Origin: Schizochytrium sp. TIO01
Taxonomy: Eukaryota; Sar; Bigyra; Thraustochytrida; Thraustochytriidae
Direction of reading: 5' to 3'
Assembly: GCA_004764695.1 (NCBI GenBank)
Contig: SMSO01000025.1
Span: 3,059,102 to 3,123,101, forward strand
DNA length: 64,000 nucleotides
Of this stretch, positions 9,728 through 20,197 are shown piece by piece (the first letter of the stretch is position 1; the number at the start of each line of letters is the position of its first letter). The position numbers were made by a program, and so were the translations under genes. The notes under the pieces are model-generated. The model searched no databases and was not told the origin of the DNA. It saw only the letters and a list, made by a program, of their open reading frames with translations.

Positions 9728-10959
9728 AGATGGAATACGTCGCTCTCTGAACAATAGTGCACTTACACATTGCTACTCCGCGTCGTTTTTATGAGGCAGC
9801 GCGGATACAACATAGGCTCTTTTTTTTCTTCTTTTTTACTACAAGAACGACTTGTATCCTTACTACTACTAGAACTCTGTTTAAAGAGGTTCCTCTTACT
9901 CCAGGCTCTGCAGAAGAAGAGCAAGTTTTTCTTGACTCCCAAGATGATAGACAGTTGATAGTATAGGAATTTCTCTATCAAGGCTCGCTCGAGACTGAAA
10001 GATTGCTGCTGACTGGACGCAGGCTCAACCCACACTCCGACGCATATAATAGAGAAAGGGATTGAATTGTTCCTTCATTGCAGATCCCACCTCGAAGGAA
10101 TTGTAACAGTAAGGTGTGTACCAGATCTAAAGCGTGATAAATAGTTGCCAATTTCCTGAAGATGCCGTAGAAAATTCTCAGCTTGCGTTTGGCTGCTAGT
10201 GTGCGTGAGTAAGCAACGCGCTGTCCATTGCTAGGAGAACAATAGGTAAAACTATCACCTTTATGTTTAATCATATTCGACATACCATCATCATGGTTGA
10301 GATGGAGCGTGAAAAAGTAATTTAAAATGTCGTAGTTCTGTAGAGAGAGTATATTGGCTATTGCAAACTGGATTGCATAATATTGTCCACTGAGAAGAAA
10401 TGAGGGTAGAATTCATAATGCAGGTGACCCCTTCAATGGTTGATCCCATGTATGTACCTCTTTTCACGACTGGCAAGCAACGAAGAAAGTGCTAATAAGA
10501 TGCGAAGAAATTCCCTAGATTCTTAGCTGCGTCCGAAAGATCCGTTTCGTGTTAAGATAGCCTTTCTCCGCGCTGAGTAAAAAAAAGACAAGTATGAGAT
10601 CAGCCAGCTGTGCGCCAGGCCATAATGCAAGGGTTGAGTCGAGACGAGAACGTTGGATTATAGTCGTACGATCAGGCGCTTGTAGGCACCAAACATGATC
10701 TATTTGCTTGTTAAAAGAGAGATAGATGTGAAGAATGTGACATCTGATTCGATTGTAAGTTTTAATTTATTCTTTTTTTTTTTTAACTTTGGGAGAGAAA
10801 AAAAGGAAAAGGCCACATGTGCACAAATATCAGCACGTGCTGCCAGCATATTATATTGTTTAAAAAAATAAATGAGAGGAAGAATAGCTTAAGTCACAGT
10901 AGCAAGCAATTATTTCTTTCTTTCGACACTCGAAGTAACATGGAACGTTGCAGTGCTTA
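9728..10959. other. Intergenic region between the two transporters
   Basis: Both flanking genes run leftward, so this holds the promoter of the NIPA-like gene and the 3' end of the AAAP gene. A 101-codon ATG frame on the minus strand (9978-10283) has no recognisable features. T and A runs occur at 9820-9834, 10770-10805 and 10860-10870. Nothing else is supported. Confidence 0.35.
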
Positions 10960-12453
10960 TTAGAAGTCAGCCATTTGTGGGATCTCTGAGGCACATGCAA
11001 ATGGTCCTGCATCGTCGATATGTGATTCAATTATGGTCATGATGACAGCAGCCAGACCGCCAACAAAGAGAATTGCAGAGTATAAAATAATTGCAGCATA
11101 AATGCAATGCTGCAGCGTAGAAGTAGTTTGCTTTGCACGCCGCCTTGCATACATAATACCTACCAGAGGGAAGACATACGCGAGACAAACAGTGAGGCTT
11201 CCTATTAGGCTTACAATTTGATCGAACACTGGGACTGCATTGGCAATAAACAATGTAGAGATAACTACACTAAAAGTAACAAGAAACCAGTCAAGCCGTC
11301 CTCGGAAGTCTGTGTCATTGATAGTCTCCTGAGCAAACTTTCGATGCAAAAGTCGTGCTAACACTTGGCCTTGAATGAGAAAGCTTACAACAAAATGAAC
11401 GAAGAGTAGTCCGGAGGCAACTCGAAACTTCACATCACGTTTCATATACAGGACAATGAGCTCGTCACTTTCTTTCCCTAAATGGTAATACCCAATGCCG
11501 CCGATTGTGAAATATGTAACAAGTTGCATAGGAACAGAGAGCAGAAACGCCTTGTTGAACGACCCGGGGTCCGACATTTCTGAAATAAACTGCAGTGTCA
11601 GATGTGTGTTCATGTAAGAGAAGGAGAATTTTGAGAGTGAGTTGAACACACTTACCCAGTTTAGGTCAGGAGGAACAATGTAAGTCTTGGCAGAAGACTT
11701 ATCAATGTTTTGAATGAATGAAGCGAGGATGATTCCTATAGAGATATAGAAGGTGAACAGATTGAGCCAGAGGAGCCAGCTCAGTGATGACAGATTCCGA
11801 AGTTGCATGAGTGGAAGCACAACGAGACAAGCAATGATGCCCCAGACAATGCGGCAAAGTTGCGTATTATCAAAAAACACGTATTGCAGTGTTGAACTCA
11901 TGAGCAGAACAAAGGCTGAATTGGTGAGAAAAAGATAGATGTTCTGCAATAGGTCCACGAATCCATTGTACACGGTATTAGGTACAACAAGCTTCGATAA
12001 TAGCACAATGCCATGCGCACCAGGAACTAGTGCACTGGCTTCGTGGAGCTGTCGTGCACAATACATATTGAGCATGCAGCAAAAAATTCCAAAAAAGATG
12101 GACATGGCCCACCCTAATCCTGCAAAAGCAGAAGCCATGGAGAGCACACCCGCACCAATCGTGGAGCCCAATTGCAACCATGCCACCAAGACCCAAGAGG
12201 CATGTCGTGGAGGCCCCATGTTCATTTCTAGGACCTCGTCCTGCGTAAAATGGTCTGTGGGCTGCGACGCATCAAAGCTTGACCTTGAAGCCATGATTGG
12301 TGTCCTTGAAGAACTCCTTGGTTGGTCTTCACGCGAAATCAGGCCAGCATTTTCACAATTTCCACCATTTTCTCCGCCAGAGGGCTGAATTGGCCTTAAC
12401 ATTTCATGAACTTCCTCATCTCCAACTCCATTCGGAGAATTTCTGAGAGACAT
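10960..12453 (-). CDS. AAAP-family amino-acid transporter
   Basis: A 497-residue member of the amino acid/auxin permease (Aa_trans, SLC32/36/38-like) family. The first 84 residues are hydrophilic and Ser/Glu-rich, presumably a cytosolic regulatory tail. The transmembrane core starts near residue 86 with AWLQLGSTIGAGVLSM (91-106), the diagnostic unwound first helix (GSxIGxGVLxxP-like). I count about eleven hydrophobic helices, ending with YAAIILYSAILFVGGLAAVI near residue 460. A family-typical segment VFDQIVSLIGSL lies near 420. Family members move neutral or other amino acids with H+ or Na+ at the plasma membrane or the vacuole/lysosome; the substrate here cannot be told. The ATG at 12453 is the only in-frame start preceding the tail. 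The gene is divergent from the OCIA-like gene. Confidence 0.85.
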   Translation of the reverse strand: MSLRNSPNGVGDEEVHEMLRPIQPSGGENGGNCENAGLISREDQPRSSSRTPIMASRSSFDASQPTDHFTQDEVLEMNMGPPRHASWVLVAWLQLGSTIGAGVLSMASAFAGLGWAMSIFFGIFCCMLNMYCARQLHEASALVPGAHGIVLLSKLVVPNTVYNGFVDLLQNIYLFLTNSAFVLLMSSTLQYVFFDNTQLCRIVWGIIACLVVLPLMQLRNLSSLSWLLWLNLFTFYISIGIILASFIQNIDKSSAKTYIVPPDLNWVSVFNSLSKFSFSYMNTHLTLQFISEMSDPGSFNKAFLLSVPMQLVTYFTIGGIGYYHLGKESDELIVLYMKRDVKFRVASGLLFVHFVVSFLIQGQVLARLLHRKFAQETINDTDFRGRLDWFLVTFSVVISTLFIANAVPVFDQIVSLIGSLTVCLAYVFPLVGIMYARRRAKQTTSTLQHCIYAAIILYSAILFVGGLAAVIMTIIESHIDDAGPFACASEIPQMADF

Positions 12454-13547
12454 TTTGATGAGGCCTGTGAATAAAGTCTTCTTGCAAGTTTGTTTATAAA
12501 TGTTCTCCTGCGACTGGAAGCTTCTTTTCTAGTTTAAGGTCAATGCCTTTTAAGCCAATCAAGAGCTTTGCTGACCCAAAGGAAATACGAGAGCCTTTCT
12601 TCAGAGTCTAGCACACGTAGGTTCTTTAGTCTATCACCAGTTCTGATGCCTTTTTCGAAAGAATCAACTCCAACCAAGCCTCGTCAGGAAATCAGGATCA
12701 AGACAGTGCAACTAATCTATTGGTTTCCTTCCATCCACTTAACTCGACACAGCTTGCCGCTACGTCTTTAAACCAGCTCTGCCACTGCAATTTGCAGGTC
12801 TCTGCGACGGCAATTCACTGGGCAGAGTCCTCGGGAATTGCCTTGCGGATGAAGGCTGTCTTTGTACTTGAGAGTCAATCAAGCAGCCCATAGCTACCTA
12901 CCTACCTTCGTATGGCGGAGTAAAGTACTCAGTTCCCTTAAAAAAAGGCGATTAGCCATGGCCTAATTGATTCTTCAGCTTGAAGTTGTCTCTAGATAAT
13001 GGTAATGATTATCTTCGTCCTGTGTCCTTTCAGATCATGGAGTCTCAGTTAGTCATCAGCAAGATGAGCGAATGAAGATCAGCAGGCGCCTCAACTTGGA
13101 CGTAGAGAATAGAGAAACCTACGTAGATTGTCAAAATCGAATAGAGAGATAGAGACCCCGAAGAAGGAGAACGAGAAGAAGATGATAGACAAAAACAGCT
13201 TGCTAGCTTCAATTTAGATGCTGTTCTTAAAGTTGGCCTTAAGATACTCTTAGGTAACTTATAGTGTTCGCGATGGGCTTCAGAAAAGACTTTAGAAGAA
13301 CAGGAGGTGATCTTCAGCTGCGCATTGCGGGGCAGCTCAGAGCAGATCGCTTTTGACGCTGGTTTTATCGTCGCGGTGATTGCTTTAGGATTGCGAAGGG
13401 CGCGGAGTTGTTTGCTGAGACTTGGTGCGAGTGACTAGCACAGAAGGTTTTGAATAGTTTGATTGACTGGAAAGAGATTGTGAGTCTCGCTCGAGGCCTT
13501 CCTTCTAGACAAAAGGTTTACTCGTAATTGACGAAGTTGACCGAACG
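12454..13547. other. Divergent intergenic region
   Basis: Promoter region shared by the leftward AAAP gene and the rightward OCIA-like gene. It contains a short CTAC array (12894-12905) of the GGTA/TACC family and purine-rich stretches at 13140-13190. No coding region is supported. Confidence 0.4.
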
Positions 13548-14480
13548 ATGTTTAGCGTGGCACATGCTCAAGCTGAGTCGCAGGTCGGCGATGGTATCAT
13601 TCGTGATGACCGACAGGCTTTGCTCAACATTTTGGAGGTGGTCCGTGCTCTAAACCGTGCCGAGAAAACTGGTGAGAACACTCTTAGCGCTGACGATGTG
13701 CATTTTTTGCGCAACGCTAATGAGCAAATTGCTCGCTACGGATTTGCCGGAGGTCTAGTAGGTGGTGGATCTACTTTATTTCTTCTACGCAATGCAAATA
13801 AATGGTTTAAGTTCTCTGCTGCGGTCTCGGCATGGGTCGTATGGTCAGCTGTAGGCCGTTTCTCTGCTGTTGATGCTTCGCTGGAAAAAATGCTCAACCA
13901 GCTCCCGGCAGATTCGCAGCTCCGTAAATCTGCCCGCAAGGTGGTGTCTATGTATGCTGAAGAAAATGGCTATTTTGCTCGTCGGTACAACCTTAACGTC
14001 CTGGATGCTGCTGCAGATAACGAGCTCCGCCTTAACACTTGGCGCGATGATCGTGACAAGTTTGCTAACACTTCTGCAGCACCCGAAGCGGGTTCCACGC
14101 TTGCAGAGAGCCTCGATATGGCCGGCGACGACTCGGATGCCAAGCCTTTTGACATGCACGCCTACTTTGATGAAAATGACAATGGAAGCGCAAGTACTGG
14201 CCGTCCTTTGCCGCAAGGGGAGGGCGCTAAGACTGTGGGACCGTCGAGCGCACAGGTAAGCGAACCGCAGCAGAGACCGTCCAACGAAGAATCCTCATCT
14301 GCTGACCCCTTTGACTATGGCGAGTCAAGCGACAACACAATGATGTCACTGCCGCTGTACAAGGACGACTATGACGAGATGCTAATGGATGAGCAGATGG
14401 CTATGCAAAGTCATAAGCAGCCGCCCGGTCGGACCTGGGATGACGTGCGTAAAGACTACTATGCACACCATCAGAAATAA
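13548..14480 (+). CDS. OCIA-domain-like membrane protein
   Basis: A 310-residue protein. Residues 50-62 (DDVHFLRNANEQI) are followed by two hydrophobic stretches, about 65-80 (Gly-rich, FAGGLVGGGSTLFLL) and 88-103 (FSAAVSAWVVWSAVGR), then a helix ending LPADSQLRKSARK (119-131). This order resembles the OCIA domain, a two-helix region found in mitochondrial and endosomal proteins. The long C-terminal tail (150-310) is acidic, Ser/Pro-rich and probably disordered. The end RTWDDVRKDYY (295-305) recalls the short Y/W-D-E-L/I-R motif near the C-terminus of OCIAD proteins. The family call is tentative and rests on pattern only. The start ATG at 13548 gives a plain, non-cleavable-looking N-terminus. 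The glycosyltransferase gene is convergent downstream. Confidence 0.75.
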   Translation: MFSVAHAQAESQVGDGIIRDDRQALLNILEVVRALNRAEKTGENTLSADDVHFLRNANEQIARYGFAGGLVGGGSTLFLLRNANKWFKFSAAVSAWVVWSAVGRFSAVDASLEKMLNQLPADSQLRKSARKVVSMYAEENGYFARRYNLNVLDAAADNELRLNTWRDDRDKFANTSAAPEAGSTLAESLDMAGDDSDAKPFDMHAYFDENDNGSASTGRPLPQGEGAKTVGPSSAQVSEPQQRPSNEESSSADPFDYGESSDNTMMSLPLYKDDYDEMLMDEQMAMQSHKQPPGRTWDDVRKDYYAHHQK

Positions 14481-15229
14481 GACATGGTATTTCTGACCGA
14501 ACAAGCAAGCTGCAAGAGCAGCCTTGGGAAGTCTAAGACGACCTAGCTGCTAGTATGCATAAAATAGCTAGCAGGCTAGTAGATAGCTCGCTGTTTTTCT
14601 GTTTCATTCTTTGTTTTCCCCGCTAGGTTGTCAGTCCAAGAAAAAAGATGTACAGAAAGAATTACAAGATCTTCCAAGCTGTTGTCAGCATTTGTATCTA
14701 CTCTGAAGCTCTCTTTCATTTCCCTCATTATACCCATCTAGAAGCATCGCAAATCAATTGGTTGCAAAAATATATCCAAAACCTGGGTGGAGAACATGAT
14801 AGATGCACCATACAGAGAACACTCAGGACGCATGCCGCCACCGACTTCGCCAACTAGCGTAAATGAAATGCCTACGTATCAATACAAGAAGCGAGTGTAG
14901 TGTTGGCGCTTTTAGGAAAAAAAAAATAGTCTTTTCACCCCTTCACCTGAACCCCCCCTTTCCCATGAGTCCTACTATATCAGTCAATAGGCATAGTAGC
15001 ACCATATTTTCATCATTGAATGATCATCTATAGTATTATACATTATGTATGCATGTACGTATCCAAACGTAAGTGCATGCAGCTACCCTTTTTTTTTTTT
15101 CCTTTTTTTTCCTAGTCGAACGTGGTGACTAGCATGTTTATTCCCCTTTCTTGATCTTGGCCTTCCAGCAATACATGTCTGCGTCAAAGCTAAATACTCC
15201 TAATCATCAAACATATTGTCCCCTAGAGA
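14481..15229. other. Convergent intergenic region
   Basis: Between the 3' ends of the OCIA-like gene and the glycosyltransferase gene. It has A and T runs (14918-14928, 15089-15112) and a C run at 14951-14958. No gene is visible. Confidence 0.4.
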
Positions 15230-16642
15230 CTATGTTACATAATTTGCCTTGTTAGGACCCCTGTCTAGTTGAGAAACCTTCATGAACCATCGCTCATCAT
15301 GCCAAGTCTCGGTACCATTCTGCCAAGCCCACGTGGTTACTCGTCCATCTGAATGTACGCTGCTGGTAATGCGATGTGTAAAGGCTAAATCAAGCTGTTG
15401 TAGCGTTTCATTGGTAAGTGACAATTGGAGATTCCTTCTCAACACTGTGATTGTTTTCGTAAACGTTGATGTGCTAGTCCCTACAAATCGATTTGCAAGA
15501 GTACATATCAGTTGATCTATCATACCGTACACTGTTCCAAGAACTTTGGTGCGTTTCGCAAGCGCCAATTCGAGCTTTTCTAGAGTACTTCGAATGCGAG
15601 GGTACATCTTGAGCGAACTACAATGCACATAATGAGGAAATTGGCTGTAGAGCGGTGCAAAGAACTTGCTTTTTTGTTTGGCTTCTGTGGCAATATACAA
15701 AGGTGTCTGAGTCTCAAACTGTGCTGCAGTAGCACCTTGTATAAAACCTTCCACATATTTCGTGGTATTTGTAATTCGACCAGAAATATCTCCCATGCGG
15801 ATCTGCAAGGCGTTGAAATTTTTGCCGTGGAAAATTTGTTGATGCACCAAGGCTGCAATTTTTTGCAAAGATGGAGCAAAATGCATTGCCGACCAGGTTT
15901 CATACCGAAGCCATTGATAGCCAAAAAATCGACCATGGAGATATACAATTCTTGAAGTGGATGCTTTAAGGCGTTGCTTAAATGCGTTTGCGTAGCCCCA
16001 ACCTTTGCCAATGAAGGGATCCGCAATAGGCACAACCTCTAGTCCTGCCGGGGCTGTTCCATTTACAAAATCTGCAAGAGAGATGTCAAGAGGTACTAAT
16101 TCCACACCGGTGGTCTTGGACATCATCGCGAGATCGAGTAGACGATCTGCAGCAATCAAATTTTGTGCAGGCTCAGTCAAGTATCTCGGAGCAAGATTAA
16201 TATGTCCAGATATCATGGGTACAATTAAACCTCGTCCAAGGGTCTTGGCTGTAAAAATTGCACTACAAAGGCATATAAGTTGGTTGCCAATTCCTCCAGA
16301 AGGGGTATAGAGCAGGTATTTTGCTTCGGAATTTAGCTCAGCGTATGTTGTTTGTATAGTCCTTGGCAATATACTGTCCAGAGCACTGTCTGAAGGTACA
16401 TTGTCTGAAGCATTGTCAGGAGGTCTCCTCGCATACGTTGTTTCTGAGAGCGTTTCGTCGAAAAGAGCTGTCACGTTGGTGCTTTTGCGTCCGTTCCATC
16501 TGGTATCCTGTGCTCGGCTTGCGTTCAATTCAACTGTTGAGCTGAGCGTTTCCACAAGGTTTGTTTGGGGAATATTAACTACGGCAAGGAGCATAATCGT
16601 AAATGCTGCAAGTATTGATATGTACTGTTTAAGCTTTTTCAT
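15230..16642 (-). CDS. Fucosyltransferase-like type II membrane glycosyltransferase
   Basis: A 470-residue protein with Golgi type II architecture: a short basic tail MKKLKQ, a membrane anchor at about residues 7-23 (ISILAAFTIMLLAVV), a Ser/Asp-rich stem, then a luminal catalytic region. GGIGNQL near residue 115 and IRMGD near residue 280 correspond to the nucleotide-sugar-binding motifs of the GT-B fucosyltransferase group (GT11, GT65/68-like), and FVGTSTSTFTKTI near 386-396 resembles the group's C-terminal S-F/T-S motif. Several NxS/T sequons occur in the stem and luminal part. It probably adds fucose or a related sugar to glycans or proteins; acceptor and exact family are unknown. The frame is open upstream to 16804. 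I chose the ATG at 16642 because it places the anchor at the N-terminus. Earlier ATGs at 16693 and 16804 would add a cysteine-containing extension. Confidence 0.75.
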   Translation of the reverse strand: MKKLKQYISILAAFTIMLLAVVNIPQTNLVETLSSTVELNASRAQDTRWNGRKSTNVTALFDETLSETTYARRPPDNASDNVPSDSALDSILPRTIQTTYAELNSEAKYLLYTPSGGIGNQLICLCSAIFTAKTLGRGLIVPMISGHINLAPRYLTEPAQNLIAADRLLDLAMMSKTTGVELVPLDISLADFVNGTAPAGLEVVPIADPFIGKGWGYANAFKQRLKASTSRIVYLHGRFFGYQWLRYETWSAMHFAPSLQKIAALVHQQIFHGKNFNALQIRMGDISGRITNTTKYVEGFIQGATAAQFETQTPLYIATEAKQKSKFFAPLYSQFPHYVHCSSLKMYPRIRSTLEKLELALAKRTKVLGTVYGMIDQLICTLANRFVGTSTSTFTKTITVLRRNLQLSLTNETLQQLDLAFTHRITSSVHSDGRVTTWAWQNGTETWHDERWFMKVSQLDRGPNKANYVT

Positions 16643-17911
16643 GCTGATCTGCAGCGTCGCGGTGCCGTTGAGACAGCGTACGTTGAAACCCATGAACGAA
16701 CTGATTTGATTAGTCGTGAAATGGTCGTATCCCTTCTCTCCCCTTTCAGTTGTTGTCTTTATTTGGCAGACACAACAGTATTCTGCCTGCAGGCTGCCTT
16801 GCACCCCTAGTCCCTCGGCCTGAACCGCTCCCAGCGAACCTGAACTACCTACTAGGTAGTAGCTCCGGCCCGCTCAAGAGTCGAGTGAGCCCCAGATCAT
16901 GAATCAGAAAAAGAGGGTCTTTTTATTTGATATGCTCCTTTAGGTTGGCCATACTGGCGCCGTCCCCACGGTCACTTTTGATTACCAGTGCACACCACCT
17001 ATGAGGATGTTTTATTTTGCTTTAAGTTTGTTATTTTGTTTCTTCTATAATAAAAAAGCTTTGGCAGGTCCACAAGCTGCTAGTTAACATTATTCCCGTT
17101 TGGGGATGGCATGGCCGGCTTGGTGTATCATTCCTTACGCTCGCCAATTTCAACATAAAAAGTCCTGAAGAGTACGTTTTGATTCATCATTCTCTTGTTT
17201 TGAGCACATGAATGCCAACCTACCTGCCCTGATGATCGATCGCTATAGTCTTTGCGAGACGTCTGACCTCGCGATGAAAACCAGCTTCAATAGACGTCTC
17301 GCTCTCGCTTCTATTCTCACAGCTGCGCAGATTAAACAACGTTGAGCTTGCTTGCATCGAGCTAGGTGTAAATCTTCCGGCCTCTTGTTCGTCGAACGGC
17401 GCCACCAGACTCCGTGTCAGGCACTAGCACCTGCTAGTGAGCAGGGTAGGTAGCTTAGGTAAGAACTCTTGGCCATCGCCAACCTTGCCACATGGAAACT
17501 CAGCTTCAGGTACATCCTACCTACTCCCTCCCTCAACCCAGGAGGCGCATAGGAACTAAGTGCTGCTCTCGTTTTTGTCGCAAGAGAGGATGACTTCGAA
17601 GGTGCTATTGCCGTGCAAGCTCAACTCCGGGTCAGTTTTCTTCACGCGCGTTGTTGAATCAAAATGCAGCAAAGCGCGTCAATCAGGTCCTTGAGAACTT
17701 CATAAAGACGGCATTCAGCCACAATCAAAGTTAGCTGCAAACAAAGCAAGTTCAAGCTCGTAAGGTCGAGGAAGTCCGGTTCCTGCTCAGGTTTTCCGCC
17801 ACCCCTGCGGATAACCTTCGAAGAACTATCGCCTCGAGGCTTTGGCCAACCGCCCGAAGAAACATTGCTCAACGTACAGCTCAAGACTGAGCTTTTGAGC
17901 TATGGCCTCTG
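16643..17911. other. Upstream region of the glycosyltransferase gene
   Basis: Contains the presumed promoter of the leftward glycosyltransferase gene, a partially palindromic CTACCTACTAGGTAGTAGC element at 16843-16861, and several short CTAC/GTAG repeats (17440-17460, 17513-17524). No coding region with recognised features. Confidence 0.35.
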
Positions 17912-18931
17912 ATGAAGGAAACAAGCACCCACGATTTCGATGTTCGTACAAGTGCGCTACGCGGGCCTCGCATCTCGAATCCTCCGCCCTCCCAGCCGTC
18001 CAATCCCGCCACAACTGTAGCAACATCCGTCTTGAGAGCAAGCAGCACATGGGTTAATTTATTTGGCGAACGCGTGGACAATTTACGTATGGAGCATGCT
18101 CGCAGGCGGATCGATCGCCTTTCGTTACTCCCACTTGTCTTTCCGCCGTGGCACGCTCGCGAAACAGAGCCGGCGGAAGATGGCTTTGTTTCCCAAAGCG
18201 CTCTCGTGCTCAGGTTAGTTCTTAGAACAAACAGTTCCTTCGAACTGCTTTGAGGAGGTCCTTCCTTCTCGGCGACGATGTCGATGTCGATGACGATGTC
18301 GCGCGAAAAAGGCAAGGCAAGGCAAGGCAGCGCAGCAGAAAGCTTAGAGAAGCCTGGGCAGTCAGTCTTCAAGGAGGCCTCATGGCGCAGGGTCGGTGAC
18401 CAGCACAGCGTTTGCGAGCGCTATGGGCGAGGTCTTCAAGCAAGCACGCAAGCAAGCAAGCAAGCAAGCAAGCATTCTGCTATTCTCGCGGAGTGTGGAT
18501 GATTTGGAAAAACAAGGATGACGATGACTGAAAACATTGCGAACGAACGAAAGATTGATTTTCTTTACGAGCGGTTCGCAGAATTCCTCGAGGAGTTCGG
18601 AATCGAGCAAAAGCTGCCATTGCTCGTCAGGCGGTTGATCGATTGATTCCTGCTTGGCCACAGATCTTCGCTCGTATCCCCGGTGACCCTGTGCTGCACT
18701 CTTCTCTCCATCTCTGCCGCAGTCTTCGCTGGAGATGAAGAACCTGAAAGAATAGAAAGAAACTTCGATGATGGGAGAAGAATTCTCTTTCCTTCCAGCG
18801 AAAGCTCAACAGCAGTAGGACCACCAGCGGGATGGAGGCCTACCGTTTACCATATGTGGGTCCTACCAGCGGCCAAGTACTCCATGGAGTTCTTCGTTTC
18901 GTCGTTGGCGCCCTCCAACATAGATAGATAG
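17912..18931 (+). pseudogene. Possible intron-containing or broken gene
   Basis: Three coding-like pieces lie in order. The first (17912-18213) starts with ATG and ends at a CAG|GTTAGT donor-like site. The second begins near 18517 after AACAAG and encodes a charged helix (NERKIDFLYERFAEFLEEFGIEQ without a proline), ending in TGA at 18644-18646. The third (18647-18931) continues in the same frame after that TGA. Joining 18213 to 18517 preserves the frame (phase 2), with a 303-base intron that contains the CAAG microsatellite. I do not recognise the product. It could be a real two-exon gene ending at 18646, a gene with a nonsense mutation, or coincidence. No polypyrimidine tract precedes the candidate acceptor. 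Confidence 0.25.
18438..18475. repeat. (CAAG)n microsatellite
   Basis: About eight tandem CAAG units with one CACG variant, inside the candidate intron of the 17.9 kb gene. Confidence 0.85.
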
Positions 18932-18948
18932 ATAGATAGATAGATAGG
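18920..18948. repeat. (ATAG)n microsatellite
   Basis: Seven perfect GATA units. Confidence 0.9.
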
Positions 18949-19115
18949 TTCGTGCTTTGATGCATCGCTCAAACAAAACGCAGAATCTCCGTGCCGTTCG
19001 TTGCACACGTATTCTCAAGCAGCAGTGAGCGTCGGCCGTCTCAATCACACACGGCCGGTCCCTCGTGCTGCTCCCTCCATCTTGGCCGCAGTCGGTTCGT
19101 TCCCCCCTCTAAGTG

Positions 19116-19348
19116 GAATGAATGAATGAATGAATGAATTGATGGAATGAATGAATGAATGAATGAATTGATAGAACGAATGAATGAATTGATAGAATGA
19201 ATGAATAAATTGATAGAATGAATGAATGAATTGATAGAATGAATGAATGAATTGATAGAATGAATGAATGAATTGATAGAATGAATGAGTGAATTGATAG
19301 AATGAATTGGTAGAATGAATGAACGAATGAATGAATGAATGAATGAAT
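19116..19348. repeat. GAAT array organised as a 21-bp minisatellite
   Basis: GAAT units form a higher-order repeat of 21 bases in which GAATGAATGAATGAATT is followed by GATA. About seven copies are visible, some with base changes. Because 21 is a multiple of three, the minus strand stays open and encodes repeated FYQFIHS; I treat that frame as an artefact. Confidence 0.9.
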
Positions 19349-19453
19349 CTCGGTTTCTTGTATTTCCGCCCCCAAAGAATCGTCATCGCTGCTTCTTCAA
19401 AGCGTGCTTGCTTTCAGGCGCCTCCTACTCCGTGGTAGGTAACTGCTACTCAA

Positions 19454-19481
19454 CTTTCTTTCTTTCTTTCTTTCTTTCTTT
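19454..19481. repeat. (TTTC)n microsatellite
   Basis: Seven tandem TTTC units. AAAGAAAGAAA, the complementary sequence, follows at 19501-19512, so a hairpin is possible. Confidence 0.85.
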
Positions 19482-19570
19482 GTTGATTTCTTCGTTGTGA
19501 AGAAAGAAAGAAACCCGAAGAAAGCGATCATCAGACTACTCAGCCAACTTGAAGGCATCGAGGCAGCCAC

Positions 19571-19599
19571 GCCTGCCTGCCTGCCTGCCTGCCTGCTTG
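19571..19599. repeat. (GCCT)n microsatellite
   Basis: About seven GCCT units; the complementary AGGC array lies 300 bases downstream at 19895-19922. Confidence 0.9.
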
Positions 19600-19894
19600 C
19601 TCGCTGGCGGACAAGCTTACTGGGCCCAGAGGAAGGAGTCGCCGCGGTGGCTTCGTGGTGATCTCTCTGCACAAGTCGGCGATGCTGAAGATTATACTGT
19701 CATCGTAAATACACAAATGAATGAAAATAAAATATTATGCGTGAATGAGTGAATGAGTGAATGAATGTGACCATACATCATAAGACAGAATAAATTCATT
19801 GATTGCTGTCGGTGCCCATCATCGAGAACAAAAAGCAAGTCAATCGATCAATCGATCCATCGACTGAGGATACATACATACATGCATGCGCGCG

Positions 19895-19922
19895 AGGCAG
19901 GCAGGCAGGCAGGCAGGCAGGC
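19895..19922. repeat. (AGGC)n microsatellite
   Basis: Seven tandem AGGC units, inverted relative to the GCCT array at 19571. Confidence 0.9.
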
Positions 19923-20032
19923 CGCGCCTCTCCGCGCAGTGTCGTCAGGAAATCAATCAGCAGCTGTTCCACACTACAGGTTATCAATGATTGATATTCC
20001 ATTCATATTCATTCAGTTTGATCGATGGATCA

Positions 20033-20110
20033 CATGAATGAATTGAATGAATGAATGAATGAATGAGTGAATGAATGAATGATCGATTGATCGATTGATT
20101 GATCCATCGA
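20033..20110. repeat. (GAAT)n / (GATT)n compound microsatellite
   Basis: GAAT units grade into GATC and GATT units. A shorter GAAT/GAGT array lies upstream at 19740-19767. Confidence 0.9.
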
Positions 20111-20172
20111 TTGTGCCCTTTTGGGAAGAAGGTTAGAAGGTAGTAAAGGCAGATAAAAGAAACCCAACAATA

Positions 20173-20197
20173 GTAGATAGATAGATAGATAGATAGA
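20173..20197. repeat. (GATA)n microsatellite
   Basis: Six tandem GATA units, about 340 bases upstream of the GMP synthase start. Confidence 0.9.

Noticed and set aside
17881-18372. 163-codon minus-strand frame opposite the 17.9 kb candidate gene
   Set aside because: Composition is no better than chance, and the plus-strand reading has donor-like and exon-like features that make more sense.
19045-19386. Minus-strand frames encoding repeated SFIHSFIHS / FYQFIHS
   Set aside because: They are translations of the GAAT array and 21-bp repeat; tetranucleotide repeats without stops keep frames open. The same applies at 40560-40662, 53038-53092 and 43252-43290.
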